This document shows positions 28,316 to 38,828 of a stretch of DNA of 64,000 bases, piece after piece (within the stretch, counting starts at the first letter, position 1; every line of letters begins with the position of its first letter). This stretch comes from Rhodococcus oxybenzonivorans (GTDB taxonomy: Bacteria; Actinomycetota; Actinomycetes; Mycobacteriales; Mycobacteriaceae), in NCBI RefSeq assembly GCF_003130705.1, contig NZ_CP021354.1, positions 3,782,001 to 3,846,000 of the forward strand. The letters are read 5' to 3'. The notes below the pieces were generated by a model that saw only the letters and a program-made list of their open reading frames with translations, ran no database searches and was not told the DNA's origin. The translations under genes were made by a program, and so were the position numbers.

Positions 28316-28840
28316 TCACCGGCCCGCCGTCGACGGGGCACCCTGCGCATCCGATACCGACGCCGTATCCCCCGCACCGCGGGGCGCCCCGCCACCACGC
28401 TTCATGGGCACGTGCGGGATACCGTCCTCGACGAACTCCTCGCCATCCGGCGTGAATCCGTGCTTCGCATACATATCCACCAGGTAGGTCTGGGCGTTGA
28501 TCCGGCAGGGTGCGGACCCCACCTCTGCGAGCGCCGCCCGCAGGAGACGAGTGGTATGGCCCTGCCCACGCGCGGGCCGCGACGTGCACAGTCGCCCGAT
28601 CCGGAACGAGGTGGTGCCGTCGCCGTGCTCCTCGAGCAGCCGGAGCGTGCAGACCACCTGACCGTCCTGCTCCAACCAGAAATGGCGCGTCTCCGCCAGC
28701 AGATCCTGCCCGTCCAGCTCCGGGTACGGGCAGGCCTGCTCCACGACGAACACCTCGACTCGAAGCTTCAGCAACTCATAGAGCGTCTTGTTGTCGAGAT
28801 CGAGTGCCCACGCACGCTTCAGTGCTGCAGTTGCCGTCAT
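28316..28840 (-). CDS. GNAT acetyltransferase (ElaA-like)
   Basis: 174 residues. LYELLKLRVEVFVVEQACPYPELDGQDL is the ElaA N-terminal signature; the acetyl-CoA binding part is RIGRLCTSRPARGQGHTTRLLRAAL, followed by NAQTYLVDMYAKHGFTPDGEEFVEDGIPHVPM. A Gly/Ala-rich tail follows. The start is ATG 28838-28840; an earlier TTG is less likely. Rv2851c has the same place. Its end abuts the riboswitch DNA. Acetyl acceptor unknown. Confidence 0.85.
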   Translation of the reverse strand: MTATAALKRAWALDLDNKTLYELLKLRVEVFVVEQACPYPELDGQDLLAETRHFWLEQDGQVVCTLRLLEEHGDGTTSFRIGRLCTSRPARGQGHTTRLLRAALAEVGSAPCRINAQTYLVDMYAKHGFTPDGEEFVEDGIPHVPMKRGGGAPRGAGDTASVSDAQGAPSTAGR

Positions 28841-28902
28841 GACAAGCAACTATGGCACAGGCCCGCTCGGCGCGCGCCCGCAGCCGAGCCCGCCCGTCGT
28901 CG

Positions 28903-30426
28903 TCAGACCGCGGCGACCGAGGCCTCTTCCACCGCGATGGTATCGAGCTGAAGAACCTTGGACGTGTGCTCCCAGACCTGCGCGAACAGCCCCGGTTCGT
29001 CAGTGAGCTTCACCCCGAGCGACGGCACCATTTCCTGCAGCTTCGGTTTCCAGGACTCGTACCGGTCCGGGAAGCAGCGCTCGAGCACGTCGAGCATGGC
29101 CGGCACAGCCGTGGACGCGCCGGGAGACGCACCGAGCAGACCGGCGATGCTGCCGTCCGCGGCATTGACCACGGCGGTGCCGAACTCGAGGACACCGCCC
29201 TTGCCCTTGGCCCGCCGGATCACCTGGACACGCTGGCCGGCCGTGATCAGTTCCCAATCCTTGCCCACGGCCTTGGGTACGAACTCGCGCAGCGTGTCGA
29301 TGCGTCCGGCCTCCGACTTCGTGAGCTCGCTGATCAGGTATTTGACCAGGCCGAGTTCACTGACACCGACGCCGAGCATCGACAGAAGGTTGTCGGGCTT
29401 GACCGAACCGGGGAGGTCGGTAATGCGACCTTCCTTGAGGAATTTGGGTGACCAGCCGGCGTAAGGGCCGAACAGCAGTCCGGGCTTGCTACCGATCACC
29501 CGGGTATCGAGGTGCGGCACCGACATGGGCGGAGCGCCCACGGCTGCCTTGCCGTATACCTTGGCGCGGTGCTGGTCGATGAGTTCCGGATTGGTGCAGC
29601 GCAGGAAGGCTCCGCTGACCGGAAATCCGCCGAAGCCCTTGGCCTCGGAGATACCCGACTTCTGCAGGAGATGCAGGGCACCGCCGCCGGCGCCGACGAA
29701 GACGAACTTGCTGCGCACCACCTTTTTGGCACCGTTGCGGCGGTTGGTGACCTTGACGACCCAGCTGCCGTCGGACTGCTTGGTGAGATCGGTGACCTCG
29801 TGACCGAAATGCACGATGCCGCCGGATGCACCGACGTAGCCGAGAAGCTGCTTGGTGAGGGCACCGAAGTCGACGTCGGTGCCGTTCTCGGTCCAGTTCA
29901 GCGCGATCGGATCGCTGTAGTCGCGGCCCTTCGCCATCAACGGCAGGCGGCGGGCGAACTCGACCGGATCCTCCACGTATTCCATGCCCGCGAAGAGAGG
30001 GTGTCCGGCGAGCGCGTCGTAACGGGCGCGCAGATACTTCACGTTGGCCTCGCCGTGCACGAAGCTGACGTGGGGAATCGGGTTGATGAATTCCTTCGGC
30101 TTGGTCAGGACGCCGTTCTCCACGGCGTGCGCCCAGAACTGGCGCGACACCTGGAACTGCTCGTTGACGTTGACGGCCTTCGCGATCTCGACGGTGCCGT
30201 CGGGGTTCTCGGGTGTGTAGTTGAGTTCACACAACGCGGAGTGACCGGTGCCGGCGTTGTTCCACGGGTCGCTGCTCTCGGCCGCGACGGCGTCGAGCCG
30301 TTCGAAGGTGGTGATCGACCAGTCGGGCTGCACCTGCCGCAGGATCGCCCCCAACGTCGCGCTCATGATGCCCGCGCCCACCAGCACTACATCCGTCTTC
30401 GTCTCTACCGCGTTCTGATCTGACAC
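28903..30426 (-). CDS. mqo: Malate:quinone oxidoreductase
   Basis: 507 residues. FAD-binding [17 protein letters not shown] lies at the N-terminus, then [32 protein letters not shown], a stretch nearly invariant in Mqo; [12 protein letters not shown] and [14 protein letters not shown] follow. It is a peripheral membrane flavoenzyme that oxidises malate to oxaloacetate and passes electrons to menaquinone. I chose GTG 30426 (AAGGAAG upstream), matching the usual MSD... start; ATG 30450 would add eight residues. Same locus as Rv2852c. Confidence 0.94.
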   Translation of the reverse strand: MSDQNAVETKTDVVLVGAGIMSATLGAILRQVQPDWSITTFERLDAVAAESSDPWNNAGTGHSALCELNYTPENPDGTVEIAKAVNVNEQFQVSRQFWAHAVENGVLTKPKEFINPIPHVSFVHGEANVKYLRARYDALAGHPLFAGMEYVEDPVEFARRLPLMAKGRDYSDPIALNWTENGTDVDFGALTKQLLGYVGASGGIVHFGHEVTDLTKQSDGSWVVKVTNRRNGAKKVVRSKFVFVGAGGGALHLLQKSGISEAKGFGGFPVSGAFLRCTNPELIDQHRAKVYGKAAVGAPPMSVPHLDTRVIGSKPGLLFGPYAGWSPKFLKEGRITDLPGSVKPDNLLSMLGVGVSELGLVKYLISELTKSEAGRIDTLREFVPKAVGKDWELITAGQRVQVIRRAKGKGGVLEFGTAVVNAADGSIAGLLGASPGASTAVPAMLDVLERCFPDRYESWKPKLQEMVPSLGVKLTDEPGLFAQVWEHTSKVLQLDTIAVEEASVAAV

Positions 30427-30572
30427 TGGAGAATCGACTTCCTTGTCCATTAGCCGTGCGCGCATCCGCCTGCCGTGTTCGCCGCATAGGTTACCCGCGC
30501 GTATGAGCAGAAGTTACCTGCCCCAATTGTGCCCCTCCCCGCGGCCCGGGATCGCCCATTAGATTGTGATCT

Positions 30573-31583
30573 GTGACTACATGGGCTCCCGACGTCCTCG
30601 GCGACGGATATCAGCAGTTGACCATCCCCCTCGGTACCGATCCCGACGGCGAAGGTGAGGTCGAGGCAACGTTGATCCGCTACCAGCCCGCACAGGAGAC
30701 GAAACGGACCGGCCGGGCCGTGCTCTACGTGCACGGGTTCACCGACTACTTTTTCCAGAAACACCTGGCCGAGCACTTCGCCGACCAGGGATACGCCTTC
30801 TTCGCCCTGGATTTGCGCAAGTGTGGTCGTTCCCTCAAACCCGGTCAGACGGCGCACTTCGTGTCGGACCTCACGCTGTACGACGCCGAACTCGACGAAG
30901 CGCTCCGCGTCGTGCGCGAGCAGACCGGCGAGGGCCAGGTCCTGCTGGTCGCACACTCCACCGGAGGACTCGTACTCCCGCTGTGGCTTCACCGACGGCA
31001 GAAGAAGGCCGGCGGCACCGCGGCCCTCGGCGTCAGCGGCGTCATCCTGAACAGCCCGTGGTTCGACCTGCAGGGGCCGTCGTACCTGCGGAATGTGGGA
31101 ACGGTGGCCGTCGACGCACTGGGCCGTGTCAAGCGGAAGTCGATCGTTCCGAAGACCACCCTCGACACCTACGGGGTGAGTCTCCACGTCGACGGCAACG
31201 GAATTTGGAACTACAACCTGGACTGGAAACCGCTGGGCGGCTTTCCCGTCACCTTCGGCTGGCTCCGGGCGGTGCGCCGCGGGCATGCGCAACTGCACCG
31301 GGGTCTCGATATCGGTGTTCCTGCGCTGATTCTGCGTTCCAAGGCGTCGTACTTCGCTCCGAGATACGACCCTCAGGTCGACACAGCCGATGCAGTCCTC
31401 GATGTCCGGCAGATCGCCCGGTGGGCCGGGTGTCTCGGCGACCGCACGACGATAGTGCCCATTCCGGGCGCCCGGCACGACGTCTTCCTGTCTTCGGACG
31501 AACCTCGCGCCCAGGCGTTCGCCGAGGTGGACCTCTGGCTCGACTGGCTGCACGGCCACAATTCCGCGGAGACGCCGCGATGA
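30573..31583 (+). CDS. Alpha/beta hydrolase, serine aminopeptidase S33-like
   Basis: 336 residues, GTG start. [30 protein letters not shown], the nucleophile elbow [20 protein letters not shown] and a late His in [11 protein letters not shown] give a complete catalytic set of the lysophospholipase/hydrolase_4 type. It overlaps mycothione reductase by 4 bp (ATGA), and the same pair (Rv2854-mtr) occurs in M. tuberculosis, so a conserved functional link to thiol metabolism is possible though unproven. It is transcribed divergently from mqo. Confidence 0.84.
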   Translation: MTTWAPDVLGDGYQQLTIPLGTDPDGEGEVEATLIRYQPAQETKRTGRAVLYVHGFTDYFFQKHLAEHFADQGYAFFALDLRKCGRSLKPGQTAHFVSDLTLYDAELDEALRVVREQTGEGQVLLVAHSTGGLVLPLWLHRRQKKAGGTAALGVSGVILNSPWFDLQGPSYLRNVGTVAVDALGRVKRKSIVPKTTLDTYGVSLHVDGNGIWNYNLDWKPLGGFPVTFGWLRAVRRGHAQLHRGLDIGVPALILRSKASYFAPRYDPQVDTADAVLDVRQIARWAGCLGDRTTIVPIPGARHDVFLSSDEPRAQAFAEVDLWLDWLHGHNSAETPR

Positions 31584-32968
31584 CCCACTTCGATCTCGCC
31601 ATCATCGGCTCCGGGTCGGGCAATTCCCTTCCCGACGAACGCTTTTCGGACAAGAAGATCGCACTCCTCGAGAAGGGCACGTTCGGCGGGACGTGCCTGA
31701 ACGTCGGGTGCATTCCGACCAAAATGTTCGTCTACGCCGCCGAAGTGGCCCGCACGGTCACCGATACCGCGAAATTCGGCGTCGACGCCCAGCTCGAGGG
31801 TGTGCGCTGGCCCGACATCGTCAAAAGAGTCTTCGGCCGGATCGATCCCATCTCCGCGGGCGGTGAGCGCTACCGCGCTGAAGACACCCCGAATACGACG
31901 CTCTTCCGCGGGCACGCGTCCTTCGTCGGGCCGCGGACGATCGACACCGGAGCAGGTGAGGTCATCACCGCGGATCAGGTGGTGGTCGCTGCGGGATCGC
32001 GGCCGATCATCCCGGACGTCGTGCGCAGTTCGGGGGTGCCGTATTACACCAACGACGACATCATGCGGCTAACCGAACTCCCCGAGCGCCTGGTGATCAT
32101 CGGAGCCGGGTTCATTGCCGCGGAGTTCGCGCACGTGTTCTCGGCACTGGGCACGCGGGTGTCGCTGATCTCGCGGGGCGAGCACCTTTTGCGCCATCTG
32201 GACGACGACGTGGCCCGTCAGTTCACGGATCTGGCGGTCTCGAAGTGGGATGTGCACCGTGGCCGGACGGTGGCGTCGGTGCGCCCGGACGGTGCCGGGG
32301 TCGCGGTGGAACTCGACAACGGACGGGTCGTGTCGGGCGACGCCCTCCTCGTGGCCACCGGCCGTCGATCCAACGGGGACGTGATCGATGCGGCCGCCGG
32401 CGGCATCGACCTCGACCAGGGGCGCGTCGTCGTCGACGAGTTCCAGCGCACCAGCGCCGAGGGGGTGTTCGCGCTCGGCGACGTCTCTTCGCCCTATCAG
32501 CTCAAGCACGTCGCCAACCATGAAGCGCGCGTCGTCCAGCACAACCTGCTGCGGGACGCGTGGCAGGACACGTCGGGCCTGCGCCGTACCGACCATCGTG
32601 TCGTGCCCGCGGCTGTGTTCACCGACCCGCAGATCGCCCACGTCGGGCTCACCGAGCGCGAGGCTCGGGACGCGGGCTGGGACGTCACCGTGAAGATTCA
32701 GGCCTACGGGGACGTCGCCTACGGGTGGGCCATGGAAGACGACGAGGGTTTCTGCAAGATCATCGCCGAGCGTGGCACCGGGCGACTGCTGGGCGCGCAT
32801 GTGATCGGCGCACAGGCCTCCACGGTGATCCAGCCCTTGATCCAGGCCATGAGTTTCGATGTGACGGCACACCGGTTGGCTCGGGGCCAGTACTGGATAC
32901 ACCCGGCTCTCCCCGAGGTCGTCGAGAACGCCCTGCTCGGGCTCGACGTCGACGACAGCGGCCTGTAA
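31580..32968 (+). CDS. mtr: Mycothione reductase
   Basis: 462 residues, class I pyridine nucleotide-disulfide oxidoreductase. FAD motif IIGSGSGNS (residues 8-16), redox pair Cys39/Cys44 in [17 protein letters not shown] motif [15 protein letters not shown], second FAD motif [14 protein letters not shown], and the C-terminal dimer-interface [13 protein letters not shown] with the active-site His. The GSGSGNS variant and lack of a PheSer insert fit Mtr rather than dihydrolipoamide dehydrogenase. It regenerates mycothiol, the actinobacterial glutathione substitute, and supports the taxonomic call. Confidence 0.94.
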   Translation: MTHFDLAIIGSGSGNSLPDERFSDKKIALLEKGTFGGTCLNVGCIPTKMFVYAAEVARTVTDTAKFGVDAQLEGVRWPDIVKRVFGRIDPISAGGERYRAEDTPNTTLFRGHASFVGPRTIDTGAGEVITADQVVVAAGSRPIIPDVVRSSGVPYYTNDDIMRLTELPERLVIIGAGFIAAEFAHVFSALGTRVSLISRGEHLLRHLDDDVARQFTDLAVSKWDVHRGRTVASVRPDGAGVAVELDNGRVVSGDALLVATGRRSNGDVIDAAAGGIDLDQGRVVVDEFQRTSAEGVFALGDVSSPYQLKHVANHEARVVQHNLLRDAWQDTSGLRRTDHRVVPAAVFTDPQIAHVGLTEREARDAGWDVTVKIQAYGDVAYGWAMEDDEGFCKIIAERGTGRLLGAHVIGAQASTVIQPLIQAMSFDVTAHRLARGQYWIHPALPEVVENALLGLDVDDSGL

Positions 32969-32983
32969 TCGACCCGGCGCTCG

Positions 32984-33550
32984 CTACCAGGGGCTGGTGC
33001 GGAGAACGATCTCGGTGGCGAGCGCGGCGGCAGCCGAGGCCGGGACATTGGTGACACCGTCGAGTTCCACGACGCGGAAATCCGAGTAGACGAAGCGACC
33101 ACTCGCATCGGCCTCGGCTCGCCGCGTGGAGCTTCCGACCATCACGGTGGTCGGGAGCTCCACCGGTGGGCATCCCGCTTCGCGGACCACACCTTTGTCG
33201 TCGGGCGCCGCCGGGTGACCCCGATCGGCAACGACGAGACTGGCGAAGCGCCCGAACTGGCGAGCGGCGAGCGTCCAGGCGAGCTCGGCGCCCTCGCGGC
33301 TTCCCACGAGGTTGACCCATCCCACCTTCAGCTCGTCGAGCAGCCCCATCACAGCGGAGTCGTCGAGACCTTCGATGGACTCGGGCACGATGGTGCGCAG
33401 ATCCGAATTGTGCAGGCGGGCGCACACATCGTCGTAGACGTCCGGGGCGTCCCCCGCACCGGGCAGCAGCAGGACAGCGTGCCTGGTCGACGGCCCGTCG
33501 AGCCGAACAGTACAGTCTCCGTCTCCCACAGCCACGTGTGTCAGTTCCAT
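32984..33550 (-). CDS. Alpha/beta hydrolase-fold protein, probably catalytically inactive
   Basis: 188 residues. VLLLPGAGDAPDVYDDV corresponds to the oxyanion strand and LVGSREGAELAW to the nucleophile elbow, but the residue where serine should be is Arg (G-S-R-E-G). The C-terminal half is short, with no clear acid/His pair. It may be a binding protein or a decaying enzyme. It is convergent with mtr; the 15-bp gap holds no clear terminator. Confidence 0.65.
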   Translation of the reverse strand: MELTHVAVGDGDCTVRLDGPSTRHAVLLLPGAGDAPDVYDDVCARLHNSDLRTIVPESIEGLDDSAVMGLLDELKVGWVNLVGSREGAELAWTLAARQFGRFASLVVADRGHPAAPDDKGVVREAGCPPVELPTTVMVGSSTRRAEADASGRFVYSDFRVVELDGVTNVPASAAAALATEIVLRTSPW

Positions 33551-33661
33551 GGCAGAAAACCTACGCGATCCGCGCCGCCTTGCGCTCGCGCCCTTATCCG
33601 GTCCGGTTCACAAGCTAGTCCGGCAGATCGGAGCATGGCCGATCGTGCGGCGGGCGACTGC

Positions 33662-35200
33662 CTAGAAAGAGAGGCGGGAGCCGATGGTGGCCAGCCCCTC
33701 CGGGGCACCTTCACCGAGCAAGGTGTCCAGGGCGTCCACATCCACGTGCTTCTCGACGAGATCAGCCAACAGGTCGAGCTGCGCGACCCGCACGGCGGCC
33801 ACGTCGGTGTCGGGGGCGGGGACGAAGCCGGTTCGACCCGAATGCTCCGCGACATCGTCGAGGAGTAGACGGCGGAATCGATCGTTCTCGAGCAGACCGT
33901 GCCAGTGCGTTCCGTAGACAGCTCCGCGGATACTCCCCTCCGCCGCCCCGGTGCTCGCGTAGAGCAGCGGCTGATCACCGTTACGCCGGACCCGACCGTG
34001 GTGTATCTCGTAACCGTCGACCGGGACCCCGTACGCGTCACCGGTGACCCGGCCCAGCACTTTGTCTGCCGCGAACTCCACCTCGAGGTCGAGCAGTCCC
34101 AGACCCGGGGTCTGGCCGCGACCGGATTCGACGTCGTCGACGATCACGGAGCCGAGCATCTGGTAGCCGCCGCAGACGCCGAGTACCGGGCGGCCGAGCT
34201 TCGCCTGCGCCGCCACGGCATCGGCAATTCCGTTGCGCCGCATCCACTCGAGGTCCGACACCGTCGACTTGCTGCCGGGCAGGACGATCAGGTCGGCATC
34301 CTGCAGGCGGGAAGGATCGTTGACCCAGCGAACCGAAACCCCGGGTTCGCACGCCAGCGCTTCCACATCCGTCGAGTTGGAAATTCGTGGCAGGCGGATC
34401 GCCGCGACCCGCAGCCATTCGCTTCCCACCGGCGGTCCGGGACGCCCGACGGGGGCGTCGCCCACGACGCCGAGCGAATCTTCCGCGTCCAGCCACAGGT
34501 CGTGCGCGAACGGAATGACACCGAGAGTCGGCCGGCCGGTCAGGGCAGTCAACTGCTCGAGGCCGGGGGTCAGCAACGACACGTCGCCGCGGAACTTGTT
34601 GACGATGAAGCCGGCGATCAACGCCTGATCTTCGGGCGAGAGCACAGCCACCGTGCCGAAGAGGTGGGCAAGCACTCCGCCGCGGTCGATGTCGCCGACA
34701 ACGAGCACCGGAATCCGGGCGGCGCGGGCAAGGCCCATGTTAGCCAGATCCGTTGCGCGCAAATTGATCTCGGCGGGTGAGCCCGCGCCCTCACAAATCA
34801 CCACGTCGAACTCGTTCCGCAGGGACGCCAGTTCCTCGGCCACCACCACCCGGAGATGGTCGCGGTGCTCGATGTAATCGCGGGCACCGACCGAAGTGAC
34901 GGCGCGGCCACGCACCACCAGCTGGGACGTCCGATCACTCCCCGGTTTGAGTAGCACCGGGTTGAAACGCACGCTCGGTTCCAGTCCACACGCGGCGGCC
35001 TGCAGCGCCTGCGCACGTCCGATTTCGCCGCCGTCGAGAGTGACGACGGAATTGTTGGACATGTTCTGCGCTTTGAACGGCGCCACCCGGACACCGCGAC
35101 GCGCCAGCATCCGGCACAAGCCGGCGACGAGCACGCTCTTCCCCGCGTCCGACGTAGTTCCGGCGACGAGCAGTGCGCCCTTCAGTTGGCCCGGGCTCAA
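33662..35200 (-). CDS. cobQ: Adenosylcobyric acid synthase (cobyric acid synthase)
   Basis: 512 residues. [23 protein letters not shown] is the ATP-binding start, then [14 protein letters not shown] and [12 protein letters not shown], all CobQ/CbiP-specific; the C-terminal amidotransferase has [12 protein letters not shown] with its nucleophile Cys and [12 protein letters not shown]. It amidates the b, d, e and g side chains. The likely start is the TTG at 35198-35200, overlapping the map stop (TTGA); longer GTG/ATG starts would reach far into map. It is outside the riboswitch operon. Confidence 0.92.
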   Translation of the reverse strand: MSPGQLKGALLVAGTTSDAGKSVLVAGLCRMLARRGVRVAPFKAQNMSNNSVVTLDGGEIGRAQALQAAACGLEPSVRFNPVLLKPGSDRTSQLVVRGRAVTSVGARDYIEHRDHLRVVVAEELASLRNEFDVVICEGAGSPAEINLRATDLANMGLARAARIPVLVVGDIDRGGVLAHLFGTVAVLSPEDQALIAGFIVNKFRGDVSLLTPGLEQLTALTGRPTLGVIPFAHDLWLDAEDSLGVVGDAPVGRPGPPVGSEWLRVAAIRLPRISNSTDVEALACEPGVSVRWVNDPSRLQDADLIVLPGSKSTVSDLEWMRRNGIADAVAAQAKLGRPVLGVCGGYQMLGSVIVDDVESGRGQTPGLGLLDLEVEFAADKVLGRVTGDAYGVPVDGYEIHHGRVRRNGDQPLLYASTGAAEGSIRGAVYGTHWHGLLENDRFRRLLLDDVAEHSGRTGFVPAPDTDVAAVRVAQLDLLADLVEKHVDVDALDTLLGEGAPEGLATIGSRLSF

Positions 35201-36054
35201 GGCAGGGTGAGTATTTCGGCGCCGGTCTCGGTGACCACGATCGTGTGCTCGAACTGGGCAGTCCACGAGCGATCCTTGGTGACCACGGTCCAGTCGTCTT
35301 CCCAGACCTCCCAGGCGATGTCACCGAGATTGATCATCGGCTCGATCGTGAACACCATTCCCGGTTCGATCACCGTGTCGACCGACGGCTCGTCGTAGTG
35401 CAGGATGACGAGGCCGTTGTGGAACGTGGTGCCGATGCCGTGGCCGGTGAAGTCCCGGACCACGCCGTAGCCGAAGCGGTGGGCATACGATTCGATGACC
35501 CTGCCGATCACGTTGAGCGCGCGTCCAGGCTTGACCGCTTTGATGGCCCGCATCGTGGCCTCGTGCGTCCTCTCCACCAGCAAGCGGTTCTCCTCGGCGA
35601 CGTCGCCTGCGAGGAAGGTCGCGTTGGTGTCTCCGTGCACCCCGCCGATGTAGGCCGTGACGTCGATGTTGACGATGTCACCGTCCTGGATGACGGTCGA
35701 ATCCGGGATCCCGTGGCAGATCACCTCGTTGAGCGAGGTGCAGCAGGATTTCGGAAAACCCTTGTAACCCAGCGTCGACGGATAGGCGCCGTGGTCGATC
35801 ATGTATTCATGGGCGATGCGATCGAGTTCGTCGGTGGTGACGCCGGGCGCCACCGCCTTTCCCGCCTCTTGAAGAGCGCGGGCGGCGATCTGGCTCGCCA
35901 GGCGCATGGCCTCGATCGTCTCGGGTGTCTGCACCCACGGCTCGTGACCCTCATTGGCCGTCGGCTTCCACGCGTACTCGGGCCGCTCGATACTCGAAGG
36001 CACGGCGAGGACGGGTGACACGGTTCCGGGGCTCAATGCTGTGCGGACAGACAT
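35197..36054 (-). CDS. map: Methionine aminopeptidase, type I
   Basis: 285 residues with an N-terminal extension (about 40 residues, [21 protein letters not shown]) as in mycobacterial MapB. Metal ligands are in [22 protein letters not shown] (Asp/Asp), [12 protein letters not shown] (His), and FTIEPM and FEHTIVV (Glu). It removes initiator methionine. ATG start at 36054. Same locus as Rv2861c. A strong hairpin precedes it, so it probably has its own promoter in 36055-36081. Confidence 0.94.
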   Translation of the reverse strand: MSVRTALSPGTVSPVLAVPSSIERPEYAWKPTANEGHEPWVQTPETIEAMRLASQIAARALQEAGKAVAPGVTTDELDRIAHEYMIDHGAYPSTLGYKGFPKSCCTSLNEVICHGIPDSTVIQDGDIVNIDVTAYIGGVHGDTNATFLAGDVAEENRLLVERTHEATMRAIKAVKPGRALNVIGRVIESYAHRFGYGVVRDFTGHGIGTTFHNGLVILHYDEPSVDTVIEPGMVFTIEPMINLGDIAWEVWEDDWTVVTKDRSWTAQFEHTIVVTETGAEILTLP

Positions 36055-36081
36055 GGGTATCAGGGTAGACCTGCCCTTCTC

Positions 36082-36123
36082 CGTGCGCCTTTCTGGTAGC
36101 GGGAACTACCGGAAAGGCGCACG
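36082..36123 (-). terminator. Long hairpin between acyl-CoA synthetase and map
   Basis: Arms 36082-36099 and 36106-36123 are 18 bp with one wobble and a 6-nt loop. It lies 12 bp after the synthetase stop codon on the minus strand, so it should terminate that gene. It resembles the long palindrome at 13374 in style but not in sequence. Confidence 0.7.
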
Positions 36124-36135
36124 AACGCGAAGCGC

Positions 36136-37758
36136 CTACCGCTGGCGCAGGAGGTAGCGCTGCACCTTGCCGCTGGGAGTCTTGGGAAGGTGCGGAACGA
36201 AGTGCACGGTGCGCGGATAGGCGTGTGCAGCGAACTTCTTCTTCACCAAGGTCTGCAGCTCGGCTTCGAGTGCGTCGGTGCCCTCGACTCCGTCGCGGAG
36301 GACGACGAAGGCTTCGAGTACCTCACCGCGCAGGTCGTCGGGCATTCCGACGACCGCGGCCTCGACAACGGAGTCGTGCATGACGAGCACGCTCTCCACG
36401 TCGAAGGGCCCGATCCGGTATCCGGCCATGATGATGACGTCGTCGTCGCGGGCCGAGAAGAAGTAGAAGCCGTCCTCGTCGGTCTGGCCCGCGTCACCGG
36501 TGAGGTACCAGCGGCCGTCGCCGGTGAAGCGCTGCGCGGTCTTCTCGGGTGCGTCGATATACCCGGTAAACCACAACAGCGGGCTGTTCCGGGTGTCGAT
36601 GGCGACCCGGCCCGGAGTCCGGGGCGGGGCGATCGCGTCGGAGTCGTCGGCGAGTACCGCGCAGGACCAGCCTGGGAGCGGCTTGCCCATCGAGCCGTCG
36701 CGGACCTCGTCCTGCAGACCCTCCGCCCACGCATTGGCGATGAACATTCCGTGCTCGGTCTGCCCGTAGTGATCGCGCACCAGCACCCCGAGGTTGGCCT
36801 TCGACCACGAGATCACGTCCGGGGTGAGCGGTTCACCGGCAGACGACGCACGCCGCAACCGCACCGTCTCGGGGATCGGCGTCGGATCCGCCCGCAGACT
36901 CCGGTAAACGGTCGGGGCGGCCGCAAAGTTGGTGACCCCGAAGCGTTCCATGACCTTCCAGGTGAGCGGCGCCGAGAATCCCGCGTGCAGCAGGATGCTG
37001 CGCGTCCCCGCGGCGAGCGGCCCGAGCAGTGCGTAGTAGAGGCCGTACGCCCATCCTGGGTCCGCGGCGTTCCAGAAGACGTCGTCCTTGCGAACATCGA
37101 GCCCGAACTCCTGGTAGGCGTGGAACGACGCCAGCGCCCGAACCGGGACCGGCACGCCCTTGGGGGTTCCGGTAGTCCCACTGGTGAACAACTGGACGAG
37201 GGGTCCGTCACCGCCGACGGCAACGGCCGCACCCCGGGCATCGCTGGGATCGTGCGACGCTACCAGCGTCTCGAAGTCGAGAGTGCCGGACTTCTCGCCG
37301 CCGACGACCACCACCTGCCAGGGCGCGTCTGCCGGAATGTCCTCACCGGGCTTCAGCTTGTGCAGCTGGTTCGCATCGGCGATCACAACCTTCGCTTTGC
37401 TCGCCTCGAGTCGGAACGCAATGGCCGGGGAGGCGAACGCCGTGAACAACGGAACGTGGACCGCCCCGCGACGCCAGATCCCGAGCAGGGCTACAACCAG
37501 TTCCGCCGACTTGCCCATCAGCGTCGCCACGTGCTCACCCGGTTCGACGCCGAGGTCCGCCAAGGCTGCCGCACACCGTGACGACTGTTCACGAAGGAAT
37601 CCGTAGGTGAGGTCCGTCGAGGTCAGATCCGCTTCCACAACGGTGAATGCCACGTCGTCGGCAGGGTGTCGATCACACAGCAGCTCCGCCGCGGCGGCGG
37701 TCGGCGTGTCGTACTGATCGAGCAATTCACGCACGCGTGCGGTGGGATCGGTGGTCAT
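36136..37758 (-). CDS. AMP-binding acyl-CoA synthetase (acetyl-CoA synthetase-like)
   Basis: 540 residues, ANL superfamily. P-loop-like LFTSGTTGTPKGVPVPV is near residues 180-195; DHYGQTEHGM is motif A5, WYLTGDAGQTDEDGFYFFSARDDDVIIMAGYRIGPFDVES contains the hinge and A8 motifs, and LPKTPSGKVQRYLLR carries the adenylation Lys. It makes acyl-AMP then acyl-CoA from a short or medium-chain acid. ATG start at 37758 after GAGGAGTACCGC. It is divergent from a GAF-LuxR regulator, which may control it. Confidence 0.88.
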   Translation of the reverse strand: MTTDPTARVRELLDQYDTPTAAAAELLCDRHPADDVAFTVVEADLTSTDLTYGFLREQSSRCAAALADLGVEPGEHVATLMGKSAELVVALLGIWRRGAVHVPLFTAFASPAIAFRLEASKAKVVIADANQLHKLKPGEDIPADAPWQVVVVGGEKSGTLDFETLVASHDPSDARGAAVAVGGDGPLVQLFTSGTTGTPKGVPVPVRALASFHAYQEFGLDVRKDDVFWNAADPGWAYGLYYALLGPLAAGTRSILLHAGFSAPLTWKVMERFGVTNFAAAPTVYRSLRADPTPIPETVRLRRASSAGEPLTPDVISWSKANLGVLVRDHYGQTEHGMFIANAWAEGLQDEVRDGSMGKPLPGWSCAVLADDSDAIAPPRTPGRVAIDTRNSPLLWFTGYIDAPEKTAQRFTGDGRWYLTGDAGQTDEDGFYFFSARDDDVIIMAGYRIGPFDVESVLVMHDSVVEAAVVGMPDDLRGEVLEAFVVLRDGVEGTDALEAELQTLVKKKFAAHAYPRTVHFVPHLPKTPSGKVQRYLLRQR

Positions 37759-37898
37759 GCGGTACTCCTCGTATTCTGCGGGCTGGTATATCGGGGTCCG
37801 AACGTTCGCGGGGCCGGGTCGGCGACAGCGTGGCCTCATCCGAACTCGCTACGGTTATGATCTAGCTCACAGACCGCCCTGACTACCCCCGGAAAGGG

Positions 37899-38777
37899 GT
37901 GACCCACTTGGTTCTCCCGTCGCTACTACGCCCCCGGGACGGCGACGCCCTGCGCGGTGAGCTGCGCACGATCGCCGCCCAGGGTGTCGTGCCGGTTCTC
38001 TTCGGCGGTGAAGTGAGCGACGACACCCTCCATCTCAGCGAGTTCTTCGGAACACGTACCAACAACCTCAAAGGGCTGGCCATCCCACCGCTGTCCGGCC
38101 TCGGCGGCCGAGTGGTGGCTCAGCGCAGGCCTGTCTCGGTCAACGACTACAGCTCCTCCCAGACCATCACGCACCACTTCGACCGCCCCGTCCTCAGCGA
38201 GGGTCTCCGCTCCATCCTGGCCGTGCCCGTCATCGTGCAGGGCAAATCCCGGGCCGTCCTCTACGCCGCCATCCGCGAGTGCGCCCCGATCGGTGATCGG
38301 ACCGCGGATGTCGTCGTCGCGGCCTCGCGCCGACTCGGTACAGAGATCGCCATTCGTGACGAGGTCGACCGCCGCCTCCAGATGCTCACGACGTTGGACG
38401 CGCAGGGTGTCGACGGCGCCACCACCGAAGAGCTTCGCGACATACACGCTCAGATGCGGAGTGTGGCCCAGACGGTCACCGATCCGTCGTTGCAGGAGCA
38501 GTTGCGCGGGTTGTCCCAGCGGCTCGCGGCAGTCGTCCGCCCCGGTGGTGGCGATGGTGCCGACGCGTCTGACGACGCTGGTATCACCCTCACCCCCCGA
38601 GAGATCGACGTGCTGGCGCACGTCGCGCTGGGATGCACCAACGCCGAGGTCGCCCAGCGGCTGTCGGTGGGGGCCGAGACCGTCAAGAGTTACCTGCGCA
38701 GTGCCATGAACAAGCTGGACGCGCGGTCCCGCCACGAAGCCGTGGTCACCGCACGCCGGCTGGGTTTACTCCCCTAG
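37899..38777 (+). CDS. GAF domain LuxR-family transcriptional regulator
   Basis: 292 residues. The first 150 or so residues form a GAF-like sensor (GLAIPPLSGLGGRVVAQRRPVSVNDY; GLRSILAVPVIVQGKSRAVLYAA), then a helical linker, then a GerE helix-turn-helix: LTPREIDVLAHVALGCTNAEVAQRLSVGAETVKSYLRSAMNKL. This is the actinobacterial type often found beside acyl-CoA synthetases and catabolic genes. GTG 37899 is very near its GGAAAGG; TTG 37908 has better spacing. Ligand unknown. Confidence 0.87.
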   Translation: MTHLVLPSLLRPRDGDALRGELRTIAAQGVVPVLFGGEVSDDTLHLSEFFGTRTNNLKGLAIPPLSGLGGRVVAQRRPVSVNDYSSSQTITHHFDRPVLSEGLRSILAVPVIVQGKSRAVLYAAIRECAPIGDRTADVVVAASRRLGTEIAIRDEVDRRLQMLTTLDAQGVDGATTEELRDIHAQMRSVAQTVTDPSLQEQLRGLSQRLAAVVRPGGGDGADASDDAGITLTPREIDVLAHVALGCTNAEVAQRLSVGAETVKSYLRSAMNKLDARSRHEAVVTARRLGLLP

Positions 38778-38828
38778 CGACAAGCGTCTTCTCGGCCGGG
38801 AAGCGCGCGCAGCGAAAGGCGGTGGGTC

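Noticed and set aside
30821..32968. 715-residue reading of mycothione reductase
   Set aside because: The extra N-terminus is an out-of-frame reading of the hydrolase gene; the enzyme starts at ATG 31580.
37799..37808. CGAACGTTCG palindrome as a LexA box
   Set aside because: The actinobacterial SOS box needs a 4-bp spacer between CGAAC and GTTCG; this has none.
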